Source: Adineta ricciae (lineage: Eukaryota > Rotifera > Eurotatoria > Adinetida > Adinetidae). From it: DNA of 64,000 nt. Position numbers and translations under genes: made by a program. The DNA lies in NCBI GenBank assembly GCA_905250025.1, contig CAJNOJ010000036.1, positions 519,950-583,949 on the forward strand, in the 5' to 3' direction. Shown here one piece after another: positions 21,495-33,088 of this stretch. Positions within the stretch are counted from its first letter, which is position 1. The number at the start of each line of letters is the position of its first letter. The notes beneath the pieces are model-generated. The model was not told where the DNA came from. It saw only the letters and a program-made list of their open reading frames with translations, and made no database searches.

Positions 21495-22853
21495 TTATGA
21501 ACATGTACTCAAGAGTATGCCTGCCGAATTCTTTCCTGAATTCGCAGATATAATATCTAATCGACCGTCCGAATTGAAATCAGCAATCGTAATATCATGT
21601 GGATGGGAAACATAACCTGTTGAATAAACTCTCTGTATTTTAAAGTTTCCATGACCATTGCCAAGAAATACGCCAATATTGTTTTTACCGTAATTAGCAA
21701 CAATAATATCAACATTCTTATCATTATTCAAATCCCCAGAAGACACTGAAATAGGAGTGGAACCTAATCCTGTGGAAAACGTTTTTCGCTTCTTAAAAGT
21801 ACCACCTTTATTACCGAGTAGTACACTTATTGTATTTGCTTTGTAATTCGCGGTTACAAGATCGAATATACCATCTTTATTCAAGTCAACAGCCATTAGC
21901 GAGACAGGCATCGAGTCAGTGGGATATGTTGATTGATCACTAAAATGACCGCTACCATTATTGAGAAATATTCCAGCATTATATGTTCCATTGTTTACAA
22001 CCGCTATATCAGATCGACCGTCTCTATTAAAATCTTTGATAGCTACTCTGCAAGGTATTGAGCCGTTGCCCGTGAAGAGCGTTTGATTTAACGTAAAGCT
22101 TCCCGAACTGTCTCCAAAGTATACTAGCACAACATGGTTGTTGCTATCAGAAGCAACCAGATCAAGATTATCATCGTCATCCAAATAGTCAAGAGCAAGA
22201 TCTAATGGTGTGGAACCAATTCCCGTGGAAAATAATGTTTGAGGCGTTATAGTTCCGTCTCCATTACCATGGAAAGTTATAACTGTACCTGTACCACTGT
22301 TTGCTACGACTATATCCAGTTTTCCGTCTTTATTAATATCACCGATAGCGAACGCATTTGGTTGAGTACGAATTCCTCCGGTAGACGACGTCGTTGGACT
22401 TTGAAAGCTACCATCGGTATTTCCAAGAAAAGTACTTATCGTACCGTCTTTAAAATTAGCCACAATCAGATCCGATATAGTATCATTGTTCAAGTCTGCA
22501 TTGTCAATGTAGAATGGCGAGGCGCCGGTACTCTGAGAAATTATGGGTTCAAATGACAGCGTGCATATTGGTACTACGTAAAACAAATAAATTAGTTAAA
22601 GCTTTCTTGCAAAATTTATGAGAAAGAGATATTTAAAGAAAACGCATACTGACATGACGCTAAGTTATCGCCTTTGTTTGGTAAGAACACACTTATTAAA
22701 GAAAACAAAATGGTGCCTGATATAGCCAGAGCAGAGAGGAAAACCAGACCTAATGCTGCTGCTACACTAGGAAAAGTTTAAGATGTTAACTAAAAAACTA
22801 TTGTGATAAATGTATATAACTTACAACGTCACACTATCGTCTGCAAACGACAT
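21495..22853 (-). CDS. Membrane-anchored FG-GAP/VCBS beta-propeller protein
   Basis: Three exons (22853-22825, 22766-22654, 22573-21495) give 406 aa; the phases join cleanly. Exon 2 encodes one hydrophobic anchor (about residues 11-38) after a 10-residue cytosolic tail, so topology is type II or an uncleaved signal anchor. The ectodomain consists of seven FG-GAP/VCBS repeats with calcium-loop motifs, for example DINKDGKLD, DFNRDGRSD, DLNKDGIFD and DFNSDGRLD, each followed by a hydrophobic strand such as IVVAN and a GNGxGxF turn. Such propellers resemble integrin alpha heads and bacterial secreted repeats. Likely a surface adhesion or recognition protein. It sits between the two C2 paralogues on the same strand. 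Confidence 0.85.
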
Positions 22854-23192
22854 TCGTAAACAGTTTGTCGATATATGTTACCAATGCCTAACTGTATATC
22901 TATATATGATGGGCTTCAAACAAGCATACAGACATGTATATAACTAAAATTAATGATCTGATTGTATCTTTTTTTACAAACATAGGTGTATATTTATGTC
23001 GTCAGATTCATTTTGTCATAACCAAATCAAACAAATTGAACAATATGAGAACGATATAACGACAACAATTATTTTATTGAGAGTTACACTTGTTTAGATC
23101 TTTTCCTTCGATCAATATAGCTTACATAGTGAATCAATTCGCAATTAAAAATATAGCTAACTACTATGACAATGAACTTTACAATAGGTCGA
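22854..23192. other. Intergenic, 0.34 kb
   Basis: Spacer between the FG-GAP gene start and the C2 copy B stop. Nothing recognisable beyond short AT-rich runs. Confidence 0.45.
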
Positions 23193-24531
23193 TCAGACAC
23201 AAAATAGTCTGTTCGTGACTGTTACGGTACTTGAATGGTCGTCCATGAATTTTATCAGCTTCTTTACACTTTCCTTTAACAGCGGATCGTTATGATCATA
23301 AGTGACAATATTCAAACCAGGAAAGTTGAATATCAACAAGTCTTTTAGATTATTCAACAGATTCACATCAGGTGCATATGTTCCAGACCCGTTGTCGAAT
23401 ACCAGTTCCCACTCATCATCACATCGGTCCCAGCCGTATTTTGGTCGAGGATGGAATTCACCAGCATAGCGAACATATTCAGAACAATTGGCTAATAATG
23501 CATGTTTACTCACAAAATCGGTGAAAAACTGAGCACCTGTTTGACTAAATCGCCATGTGCGGTCGTCTATGATGTATGTATAGATACATGGCTTGATCTG
23601 ATTTGTTGTGCGGTCAGTAAAAATGTTCAGCCATAAATCATCAGCATCAATAACGAATCCAGCTTCGCTATTTTTCAGCGTTTGACTATGCAATGCTTTA
23701 TGTGCTAGCTTTATCGTGCTCTGAGATGCTAATGTTAAAGGACAGCTGCCGAATATTGCTTGTGCAGCTGTATAATCCTTGTTCCAATACTGGCGATCGT
23801 GTGGATTGAAAAACGCAGAAATTCGTCGCATTTCTACTTTCCACGTTGAGTAAACACGATTCGCATTGACCATTGTTAAACGACCAACGGTCAATGAATC
23901 GTGACGAAAATATCGACAAGGACCATCGAATGTGTATCGAGGTAGAAGCTTTGTCTCATCGGACGATGGTATTGAACGAATAGATAAATAAAAAATACCA
24001 TTGTGTTGACCGAATGGACCTGTAATTTTATGACCTTGTGCGGAACTTTCATAATTAATAAGATCAAGAATATCGAAAAAGCCAATATAATTATCGACAG
24101 GCTTATCGTCGTCTTTGTCGTAAATCTTAACAGTTAATTTTGCATTGTGAGGAATATTACGAACAATCCATTCTTCATGATGCCAAGTAGGTGACAATGT
24201 GTTGGATACGATAGTTGAGCTAGAAGAAAGTGAACGAATGTTGTTGTTTTTTTTCGGAGATATAATTCAAAACTTTTACGTGTAGGAAAGTTGGCTGTCG
24301 AGTTTAGCAGTAAAATACGGATCTGTGTGTCCGACTAGAAAGGTTTTCGGCAAATTCTACAATGACAGAAAAACATTAAGAATCTGAAAGCAAACACATT
24401 TTCAAAAAACAAACTTTTGCTGAATGAAATTTGATGAACAAATCATAACTAGCTGGTGGATCACTATATGCCACAAATGTTGTCTGAACCAGTGTTTGTT
24501 TCAAACCAAAAGCGACCGAATGTGTGTACAT
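23193..24531 (-). CDS. C2-domain protein of a fungal-type family, copy B
   Basis: Three exons (24531-24415, 24356-24280, 24219-23193) give 406 aa. Exons 1 and 2 have the same lengths as in copy A (117 and 77 nt), which confirms both models; introns are 58 and 60 nt. C2: YDLFIKFHSAK, then NLPKTFLVGHTDPYF, then KIYDKDDDK. The C-terminal family region is conserved, and stretches of it are almost identical in nucleotide sequence to copy A while other parts have diverged. Function as for copy A: Ca-dependent membrane binding by the C2 domain, unknown C-terminal activity. Confidence 0.8.
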
Positions 24532-25285
24532 AGTCATCTCACTACTAACCGGTTATTGTCGTACGACAATGTTTTCTACATCGTATATATACAAGGTAAC
24601 ATTTCCGTTTTTTCTCTTATTGTAATTAGATTCTTTATCGTAGTTCCTTTCATTCTGTTTATAGTCACTACCCAACTGACGTTTTATGTAGAAAAAAAAC
24701 CTGACTAATTTCTCAAAATCATTATAAATGCGGCACTCACCCACTTTTTTCAGTCGTATGATCGTGAATTAAAACTTTAATTTTACAATATAAATAATAA
24801 TTTCGTCAGTAATTTAAAATACTATTATCACGTTCACTCAGCATTTAGTCGAAAGCACTTCAAAACTTATATCTTCCTAACAATTCAAGTAACCAACAAA
24901 AGAGGTGTATATCATTTCTTCGAATGTTGCACCTTGTGTTACTGTACACTTCATGACAAGAAAAAAGTTTAGATGAAAGTCGACTATAACACACGAAGAC
25001 CTTTAATTCATCTCTGCAAACTAATTTCGATTATCTATGAGAGAAAAATAAGTCTATTTTCTTAGTTACAAGATGAAAAAAGCATTTATCGAAACCGTTC
25101 TTTGTCTTTACATTCCACGTGATCAATGCGTTTCGAAGGCGAAAACAAACGCTTCGTAATCTCGTACATACGTGTGCGTTATGTTTTTCTTTCTGTATCA
25201 CAAGTATGTATAATAACAAATCCAACCTGGGAAGTTTTCATCTTATTTAAGTTTTGTCAACTCTCACCAATCCGTTATAACGACA
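24532..25285. other. Divergent intergenic region, 0.75 kb
   Basis: Presumed promoters of C2 copy B (minus) and the CCCH gene (plus). Very AT-rich around 24760-24860. No gene-like frame. Confidence 0.45.
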
Positions 25286-26131
25286 ATGGATGATTTATCT
25301 AAACAAATTGCTGGAATCACACTCGAACAAGAATCCAATGACGATCAATCCGAAGCCAATGATTTCTATGAAACAAGACGAGTATCGAGAAACGTCAATT
25401 TTGCACGCTTAGAAAAAGGTCTCCTTCTATTTATCTATATTCATGAAACAACGAAGTATACACTTCACTTGGAAACAACATTGTGGGATCGTCGTGCATG
25501 TTTCAATGTGATAAACAGCGGAAATTGCTCGAAACCCCGTGATCAATGCCGTCGAGAGCATGAAATTCTCTATCGCCAACCAAATTTGTGTATGTTCTGG
25601 TATACGCAATCATGCAAACACAACAACTGTCGATATTCTCATCGTTTCGAAAACTTATCTCAATATCATCATTATATTTTCACGAATACGGACAATATGA
25701 TATTTAAATTGATTCGATTTGTTCGAAATTTTGCCGGACATTACATCGATTCTGCAATCGAAGATGCCACTGATGTTCAAGAACTTCAAAGAGAAGTTGT
25801 GGTGTTAATGACACATCTTGTACATAGTCTGAGTCGAAAACGAGACAATTCGATTGAGCATTTGAATCTGTTTCTTGAAGCAACTACAATCAAACAAATG
25901 ATTTCCATAGGGGATCTGTTACAAAAACTCGAAAAACCGTACAGAGTACCGGAGATCTTTTTCCAATCGAGTATAAATTTTACAACACATTGGTACAAAT
26001 GTGGAAGTAGCAAACGTTCGATTGATTTCAAACAAATATCTCCTGAGTGTCAAACATATTTCAATAACATCTTTGTTGGATTTTACCACGGTCGACTTCG
26101 GTCACGCGGTGCGTCAGCAGCGTGGGATTGA
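25286..26131 (+). CDS. CCCH-type zinc finger protein
   Basis: A single exon encodes 281 aa. Two adjacent CCCH fingers lie at about residues 72-120: C-x8-C-x6-C-x3-H (CFNVINSGNC to REH) and C-x7-C-x4-C-x3-H (CMFWYTQSC to YSH). CCCH fingers usually bind single-stranded RNA in post-transcriptional control. The N-terminus is acidic and polar; the C-terminal half is helical and unrecognised, ending with GFYHGRLRSRGASAAWD. The gene ends 73 bp from the convergent F-box gene. Confidence 0.8.
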   Translation: MDDLSKQIAGITLEQESNDDQSEANDFYETRRVSRNVNFARLEKGLLLFIYIHETTKYTLHLETTLWDRRACFNVINSGNCSKPRDQCRREHEILYRQPNLCMFWYTQSCKHNNCRYSHRFENLSQYHHYIFTNTDNMIFKLIRFVRNFAGHYIDSAIEDATDVQELQREVVVLMTHLVHSLSRKRDNSIEHLNLFLEATTIKQMISIGDLLQKLEKPYRVPEIFFQSSINFTTHWYKCGSSKRSIDFKQISPECQTYFNNIFVGFYHGRLRSRGASAAWD

Positions 26132-26204
26132 TCGTCATACAACGATTCAATATACCGGATTTTTTCATATGACAATAATTTATTTGAAAAGAAATACAGT
26201 AACA

Positions 26205-27887
26205 TTATTGTCTGTTTGTAGAAGTAGTTGCTCGATCTAGCCAAATGCTCAATACTGAATTTTCATACTTTAATGTTGAACTCGGCCTTGTCTCTGCCAA
26301 CCAATTCGATAAATCTATCTTTAGATCTTCTGCACTAAAAGCTTCAAATGTAATACTCCATAAATATACCATTTGTTCAATAAGCAGTTTCATATCCTGA
26401 ATACTGTTCGTCGTCACTTGGAAATGTCTGACATGATGTGGTACTAATGAACAGATAGTTTCGGCACTGATTTCCGAGTTATCGATTACTAGGGATTGTA
26501 GATGTGACGTCTGGTCGAAGAAGTGCGTGATATGAAGAAGTTGATCGAAATCATATTTGATACTTAAATTGAGCCTAATAGTCAAGTTAACAATGTGTGA
26601 TAGATTAATGAACGAGGAGAGAAATTCAACAGAATTCATCGGCCATTCATCATCGATGTCGATCAACAGTTTAGTAAGATTCCGAAAATATGGATAGATT
26701 GCCGCTTGATTACCGTCGTCCTTATCGCCAGCCATGAGCTTTGTTAAATTCAGTTGCATTTCGTTAATATTGTCGGTCATTGATATGTCCTGGGAAAAAT
26801 ACGAATAGGTCGAATAGGAAAGCTTATCTTTGTTTGCAAATAATTTCACATTTGATTTGCATATAGGTAACGAATACAGACAGTAACTCGAAGAGCTCTT
26901 GAAATAGTAACAAGTTACAAACCATTGCTTAACTTCAAGCCAGAATGCCGTTCGAAAGGATGCGATCAATTTTTGAATTTCACTCGAATCATTCAGAAGA
27001 AGTGGCGCCTCACCGGGTAGCCCAAACTCAAATTTAGTTAATTTAAGTAGGTTTTTTTTAATCAAATTCTCCCAGAACAAACCATCACATAACTGCGAAC
27101 CTCCAATGATACGGAAATGTTCTAATGAAGGTACTACTGACAATAATGATTCACAGCCATTCATATCCAATTCACTATCATTTAATGTGAGTGAAATTAA
27201 TTGTGTGTACGCCATTGACAAGTCGGTATCACGATTGATTGCAACGATACAATCTTGAAGGACGATTTTCTTCAATTGTAATGCGCTTGAGAGGATTGTA
27301 CAAAGCTGTGTGAAACCTATGCTTTGAGACATTGTTAAAGATTGAAGCAGGCACTCTTTTGACCATGATATTTGGTTGATATTATCAGTAGAAAGATCAA
27401 ACGTTAGCGAGCGAAGCTTTGGACCGGAAATAATGGAAGAGAGTAACGACAATGTTTCGAAATTTTGAAAATTACTGTTTGAAAAGGTGACTGATAGAGA
27501 TGAAAGCGTGCTTAGAGCCTGCAAGATGGTGTGAAAATCCTGATAATCGATCTTTAAGAGTATCAGTGATCGTAATCGTGTCATTTGTTGGAATGGAAAC
27601 GAAGAGAGAAAACATTTGATTTGATCCACAGTTTGATTTTCGTTGGACAAAGTTAATGAGACGATATGTCCAGGATGAATCGAGCGACATATTGAACGAA
27701 AGTTTGGTTTAGACACAGATCGAAAATCAAGTTGATAGTGATTGTAGGTTTGAGCAATTGAATAGAATCGTCTGCATGTAAGCCTAAATGAGAATAGAAT
27801 GGTTTGATTGTCCAAGATGCCTAAAATACGATAAAGAAGTTCATTGGGAAGTGTGCTGAGTGTGAAGCTGTGGCTGTTGCTCGTCAT
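26205..27887 (-). CDS. F-box protein with degenerate LRR-like C-terminus, copy 1
   Basis: A single exon gives 560 aa from ATG 27887. The N-terminal F-box (about residues 8-50) reads LSTLPNELLYRILGILD and continues to FRLTCRRFYSI. The remainder is a long series of Leu-rich segments with spacing like irregular leucine-rich repeats. F-box proteins dock substrates to SKP1-CUL1 ubiquitin ligases. It belongs to the same general type as the genes at 28622 and 40658 but is the most divergent of the three. Confidence 0.85.
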   Translation of the reverse strand: MTSNSHSFTLSTLPNELLYRILGILDNQTILFSFRLTCRRFYSIAQTYNHYQLDFRSVSKPNFRSICRSIHPGHIVSLTLSNENQTVDQIKCFLSSFPFQQMTRLRSLILLKIDYQDFHTILQALSTLSSLSVTFSNSNFQNFETLSLLSSIISGPKLRSLTFDLSTDNINQISWSKECLLQSLTMSQSIGFTQLCTILSSALQLKKIVLQDCIVAINRDTDLSMAYTQLISLTLNDSELDMNGCESLLSVVPSLEHFRIIGGSQLCDGLFWENLIKKNLLKLTKFEFGLPGEAPLLLNDSSEIQKLIASFRTAFWLEVKQWFVTCYYFKSSSSYCLYSLPICKSNVKLFANKDKLSYSTYSYFSQDISMTDNINEMQLNLTKLMAGDKDDGNQAAIYPYFRNLTKLLIDIDDEWPMNSVEFLSSFINLSHIVNLTIRLNLSIKYDFDQLLHITHFFDQTSHLQSLVIDNSEISAETICSLVPHHVRHFQVTTNSIQDMKLLIEQMVYLWSITFEAFSAEDLKIDLSNWLAETRPSSTLKYENSVLSIWLDRATTSTNRQ

Positions 27888-28621
27888 AATGTAATTCAAA
27901 ACGTGTTTTTTTGTCTAGTTGCAAAGTTTATTATGAAAAGAAAACAAGAAAAAACACGATTTTTCTCTTTCGTTCTGTACAAAGATAAATCAGAGTACTG
28001 ACAAATAAAAAGAGAAAGTTGCGTAGAGCAATTGTATTTTTATGAGAACTGCGCACATGCTTGTATAAATATCAAGATGTAAGAGACGAGATAATGGTTT
28101 TTCACTTGCCTGTGTATCAGATATAAATATCATTGTTCAGTGAATTCAACTTCATACCTTTTCCCATCCATCACTTCCGCCATCGTTTTTGAATTGACGC
28201 CAACAAATGATTTCATTTGCGTCAGTATTCCACTATTTTCGGCTCTTTATATTTCCTTCTTTCTCTTCTCTCTCTCTCTCTCTTTCATCCATTCATATCT
28301 CAACATAAGATGGCCTATACGCATACCTCGTGGTTGCGTACTGCGCTGGAAAAAGTTTACGTTTCCAAGACAGGATTGTGCTTTCTATTGAAATCCTTTC
28401 TCTTTCATTCCGTCGACGATTGCGACACCCACACCCACCCTCGAATAGTACATATTTCTTCCATCAGATTCACGATACCTGAGCGATCTTCCATCCTATA
28501 TCCAATATGTATTCCTCATCACGCTTAACAGACACGCAAAACACTTCATTCTGTGTATTTCGCTTTTATTTTCATTCTGTCATATCACACACGGACAGGA
28601 CATTTCCTCGCTATCATATCA
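27888..28621. other. Intergenic, 0.73 kb, with (CT)n run
   Basis: Upstream region of F-box copy 1 and 3' flank of F-box copy 2. A (CT)n microsatellite lies at about 28264-28285. The plus-strand frames here (28140-28770) have no family resemblance and are rejected as genes. Confidence 0.45.
28264..28285. repeat. (CT)n microsatellite
   Basis: A short uninterrupted CT dinucleotide run in the spacer between two F-box genes, read directly from the sequence. Confidence 0.9.
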
Positions 28622-30604
28622 TCATCCGTCCAAAAACAAGTGTCGAAATGATGATCTCACGAACTGAGACCACTTGTTCACATCGATCGACGAAGATTTC
28701 GATCGATCTGATGCACTTAATCGTTTCAACTTCACTTTTCCGTCGATCCAGATTTGTACACGTGACATAAACCGCGGGTCTCGTCGAATCAAATATCGCG
28801 ATGGAAGATGTTCTCTCAGCCATCCAATTAGGTCATCTTTCCAACAAAGTGATGACGATGATGACAAACGACTGACATCATCTTTGTCCTCTTCACATTC
28901 AACAATCAACAAACGTAGAATAGGAACTTTTGCAATGATATCCACGATACTGATTCGACTTTTCACTGCGATCAAAAGAACTTCACATCCCGCCATCATG
29001 GACGTTGACGACGAGTCGACGATCGTCGAGCATTCTTCTTTCGAATGATAGTATCGTCGATCGACTCGACTATTCAGTAAGTCAATTCGTCGAATCAACT
29101 GTTTCACTTTGATTTGAAATAATCTTGTCGAGAAACAATTAGTCATCAACGATTCGCATCGAAATGAGCGGAGACAAGTTTGTGCACGACATCGATCGAA
29201 TATAGTTTGCAATTGATCATAAGCGGATAATTTGTAAATACAAACATTCAATGATTTCAAATGGTCGAACGATGCAAAATGGAATAAGAAATGATCGTCG
29301 ACGAATGGAAGACAAATGTTCAGAAAAGTGATATGACGAAAGCGTACAGGAAATAAATAAAAACTAGCCAATGCTATTGTTTCAATGTTTGCACAATCCA
29401 CTATTTTCACTCTGTCATATAATAAATACTGCTCATCTTCACGCTGGTGTCGGTAGAGAGAAGGAAGCGTCGATCTTGTTGATAACTTATCTGTAAAATC
29501 AAAATCATGAAAGGCGTAAGGCAGTGTATATAATGTTACACATTTGTACGGATCTGATTGATTCCAATGACATCGAACGTACCAACTATGGTCAGTGCAC
29601 CAATATGCACTTTCATAAGTTGCCAAAAGTTTTGCAACAATATCATCAATATCTTCATGATCTTCACGGTAATCCATTTTCATCTTCATCTCGAATCTGT
29701 TCAGTTGACCGAGATTTGTTGCGATCAAATCTTGCCAATTATTTCCGTCGAGATGCAGCCGTAAGGTTGTGATTGTGAGATGATTAAGATTGGGAAGATG
29801 TTCGAATAGTGCCACTAACGATTGCAATGATCCACCATAGATCAGTGTCATTCTTGTCAGTGATGAACTCGTCGATGTCATATGATCATTGGATGAATAT
29901 GAATAGATTGTGGTGCGGAGACGGTGAAGATGAGGTGTACAATAGAGAAGATGAGAAAGACAATGTAAATTGTGAGAAATATTGTTCAGAGAAAGATGTT
30001 CCATTGATGAAGATGATGGAAGAAGCGAGAGAGTATCGTCATTTATCTGAACACCATCCAGATGACAGTGTCGAAGTTTGGACAAATTCCAAATGTGAGC
30101 CCAGAAATGGTTTATTTTGTCTCTCATGTCATGCGTTTCATTGTTGTTGTTTGTCCAATAATGATATTTGCTGAGAATGGTTAAATGAGTGAGACAAGCG
30201 AGAGAGTGGCATTGCCAGACGATGTCATACTGGAGATCGAACGAAGAGATGTTCGAAAGTGAAAGCGATCGTAGATGAACGAATTGGTTAAGAGTCAAAA
30301 TGATCGACGAATGCGGATGGTTACGAAGGCGAAGAAGTAGAAGAGGGAGATGAGGTGTTTCATCATCATCTGACAGATCGAGCGAAGTCAGTCGATCGAT
30401 AATTGATGGAAGATATCGATGAGTAAGATCATCGAAATCTGCTTTTGAAATGGATCGCAGATCGAGTGAATGAGATTGAAAATGATAGAAAATCAAATGA
30501 TTGAAACGAATATTCAAATTGAAAAATGCTCGAAGAAGATCCACAGAATGAATATAAGTGAATAGATCGAGAAGTAATTCATTGGCTAATAGTTCTAGGT
30601 GCAT
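28622..30604 (-). CDS. F-box protein, copy 2
   Basis: A single exon of 660 aa. F-box at the very N-terminus (LELLANELLLDLFTYIHSVD to LRAFFNLNIRFNHL). A long LRR-like body follows, rich in Leu, His, Ser and Asp, with low-complexity Ser/Thr/Asp patches (for example TSTSSS, SSTSMM). The order of motifs (LDLRSISKADFDDL, then LPNLNHLTITTLRLHLDGNN, then YTLPYAFHDFDF) matches the F-box gene at 40658, so the two are close paralogues. Expected to be a substrate adaptor for a cullin-1 ligase. Confidence 0.87.
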   Translation of the reverse strand: MHLELLANELLLDLFTYIHSVDLLRAFFNLNIRFNHLIFYHFQSHSLDLRSISKADFDDLTHRYLPSIIDRLTSLDLSDDDETPHLPLLLLRLRNHPHSSIILTLNQFVHLRSLSLSNISSFDLQYDIVWQCHSLACLTHLTILSKYHYWTNNNNETHDMRDKINHFWAHIWNLSKLRHCHLDGVQINDDTLSLLPSSSSMEHLSLNNISHNLHCLSHLLYCTPHLHRLRTTIYSYSSNDHMTSTSSSLTRMTLIYGGSLQSLVALFEHLPNLNHLTITTLRLHLDGNNWQDLIATNLGQLNRFEMKMKMDYREDHEDIDDIVAKLLATYESAYWCTDHSWYVRCHWNQSDPYKCVTLYTLPYAFHDFDFTDKLSTRSTLPSLYRHQREDEQYLLYDRVKIVDCANIETIALASFYLFPVRFRHITFLNICLPFVDDHFLFHFASFDHLKSLNVCIYKLSAYDQLQTIFDRCRAQTCLRSFRCESLMTNCFSTRLFQIKVKQLIRRIDLLNSRVDRRYYHSKEECSTIVDSSSTSMMAGCEVLLIAVKSRISIVDIIAKVPILRLLIVECEEDKDDVSRLSSSSSLCWKDDLIGWLREHLPSRYLIRRDPRFMSRVQIWIDGKVKLKRLSASDRSKSSSIDVNKWSQFVRSSFRHLFLDG

Positions 30605-31618
30605 ATTTTGAATTATTTTGTACTTGATTCGAGAAAGGATTAGATTGAGAGTTTAAAATATTTGATTTGTTTTTCTTTTGTAGCGATGTAAAAGCTTGAG
30701 TGTGAATCCTATTGAAGTATGCCTATTGATGTGTGACAGAATTTTTTTCGTTCTCTCTTTTCACAACGTTCGAAAATCGATATTAAGAGACACATGCTAT
30801 TGTGTCTTCGTCTTTGGCCTCTCTTTGTAAATTATATATTAGATTTACTGTCAATCAGTACATAGCGATAGCAAAATGTTGTGCTGCAATTTGCATCGAA
30901 ATGTCCTTCGGATAAATTGAACATTTGGATAATTTGGAAAGTAGTGTTCAGAATAGGTGGACATGATAGTAGGTTTTTCGTTTTGTACTCTGAGACCAAT
31001 TCGTGAGTCAATTCGATTCGCTGTTCTCGTTTTACATACTCGGTTCGAGGAATGATGACGTATATAGACAGCACAGAGGAAGAAAGAGAATCTTTTTTTG
31101 CTATGTCATGCCTCGCCATCATGATAAAGGAGAAAAGGTTAGAATAAATGCAAAAATTCAATGCACGTTTTGCGCTCGTCAGCAATCTTTTTAACGTACT
31201 GTTTTAAAGAATTTATTGGAAGGTGAAGTACAATTATTTTCGTCATCATATCGGTTAGAGTGAACCAGAGTTTCTAAATATCAACTTCCTAATATGCGTC
31301 TAACTGGCTATCAGTTTTCCTGTGAAACGATATGACCTCGTTCGTCGCTGTTCCTCTCTATGTATATACGTGTGTATCCAGTTTTAATGGATAAATCTTC
31401 GTCTATTTTCTTTTCTTCTTTCATTTCATCTCCCAGGTGTTCTCAATAGTTTCTAACCGCTAAACACTAGAGGTTAGTGACCACTTCACCACTTCGTTCT
31501 TTGGGTTCGCTCTCCAAGCAAATTTGACAACTTCGTAATGTAAAAAGAATAGCTGTGTGCTGTGTTGTGGATCTAAGCATAAAACTTTGAATATACATTG
31601 CTGACTTCTTTTGTAGAC
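30605..31618. other. Divergent intergenic region, 1.0 kb
   Basis: Promoter regions of F-box copy 2 (minus) and the extended SDR (plus) should lie here. The 117-codon minus frame at 30832-31185 lacks any recognisable feature. Confidence 0.45.
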
Positions 31619-32764
31619 ATGTCTTCTTCTGTCTTTGTCATTGGTGCTAATGGTTACATTGGTCTAGGCGTCGCTTTGGCATTCCGTCGTGCTGGTTATC
31701 GAGTTTATGGATTGATTCGAAATGAAAAACTCGCTAATACTTTATTAAAAAATGAAATTGAACCACTCGTCGCGCAAGCATTCGATGATGTGCAACAGTT
31801 CACCGATATACTCAACACATGTTCAATTATAATTGATGCAGTTGGCTATCAGCCCAAACTCTCACGTGCTCTACTCGATGCAGCTGTTCGAATTGGAAAC
31901 AATAGAACTCAAGATGGTAAATTAGCGCATTATGCTCCTCTTTATATTTTTACCTCGGGAATTATGACTTGTAAGTTCATTCAACTTAATATAACATTCA
32001 TATCTTTTTACGATTTGCTGGTATAGATGGTGATACATCGTCAACAGGTCGTCGACCAGTCGATGAGATGGTGAAACCTCGACCTCCGCCACCGGCAACT
32101 GGGCGCAGTAGTGGCTCATCCACGTCCGATGTCACAGCAATGAAAGACAGAGAAGATTTCGAGAATCTTGTTCTCGCTACGTCTTCTACTGCACTGAAAA
32201 CGACCGTTGTTCGCCCGGGTTTTGTCTATGGCGGGCAAGGTGGCTTCGTTGCTGATTTGTTTTATTCGGAATCGGAACCGTTGGTATTCCAAGGAAGACG
32301 AGACATGCGTTGGAGTTGGATACATATCGACGATCTCGGTGAAGGATATGTCGCTATTGGCAGAGCTCCACATGTCGTGGTTGACAAACAAAGTAGGATA
32401 TTTTGTTTCACGATGATATTCGTTGCTTATGATTTCAATATGTATGTTTTAGTATACAACTTGGCTGCTCCGAATGACAATCCAACATATGAGGAATTGA
32501 GAATTGCAATGGCTAAAGCTCAGGGTCGAAAAGAAAAATTCGAATACAAAGAAGCTGAACCAGGTGTACCAACACGTTGGGACACAGATTCGTAAGTGAT
32601 ACATTGTAATAGTGTAAAATATCAAATCAATTTGCTTGTTTAGTATTATCAATCCAGCAAAAGCCATGAATGAGTTAGGTTGGCGGCCACGACATGTCGG
32701 TTTTGTTGAAGAGATTGAAACATATTACAAATCATGGGTTGCACATAGATCGAATGCTAAATGA
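31619..32764 (+). CDS. Extended/atypical SDR, NAD(P)-binding epimerase-like protein
   Basis: Four exons (31619-31970, 32027-32392, 32453-32591, 32644-32764) give 325 aa; introns are 56, 60 and 52 nt. GANGYIG (9-15) is the extended-SDR GxxGxxG nucleotide motif. Further signatures are IIDAVGY, the strand YIFTSGIM, VVRPGFVYGGQG and WSWIHIDDLGEGYV, with a late YNLAAP, all as in epimerase/dehydratase-like SDRs. In the active-site region a Lys is present (TAMKDREDFE), but the usual Tyr four residues before it is not, so it may be an atypical, possibly non-catalytic or differently catalytic member. Likely cytosolic; substrate unknown. Confidence 0.85.
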
Positions 32765-33088
32765 TGTGAATTTCAATTTACAAAGAGACTAAATAGTGAA
32801 AACAAGCGTATATTTTTTGTGCGTAAACTACAACGAACGTTGCACATATAAAGAGCTTTTATTCTGGTAGATCGCTTTTTCTTTGTTATGCATAAATAAA
32901 ATTTGAGTACATAATGTATGACACGTAATCTTGAGAAAGGAAAATATTTATTTATCTATGAAAGATAACAATTGTGAACTGTCATAGTGTAAAGCTAAGC
33001 TCGTGTCTTCGTTTTCTGTTTAATACTTAGTTTTAAACGAATATTACTTGTATTCTTCTAGTCGAACTATTCCTGTCGAATTAACAAA
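32765..33088. other. Intergenic, 0.32 kb
   Basis: Spacer between same-strand genes; AT-rich, with AATAAA near 32895 that may serve the SDR transcript. Confidence 0.45.

Noticed and set aside
28140..28770. Overlapping plus-strand frames near a CT repeat
   Set aside because: Low-complexity driven; no protein features.
28674..30174. Plus-strand frames of 68-124 codons inside the F-box gene on the other strand
   Set aside because: Antisense shadows of a 660-aa intact gene with a clear F-box.
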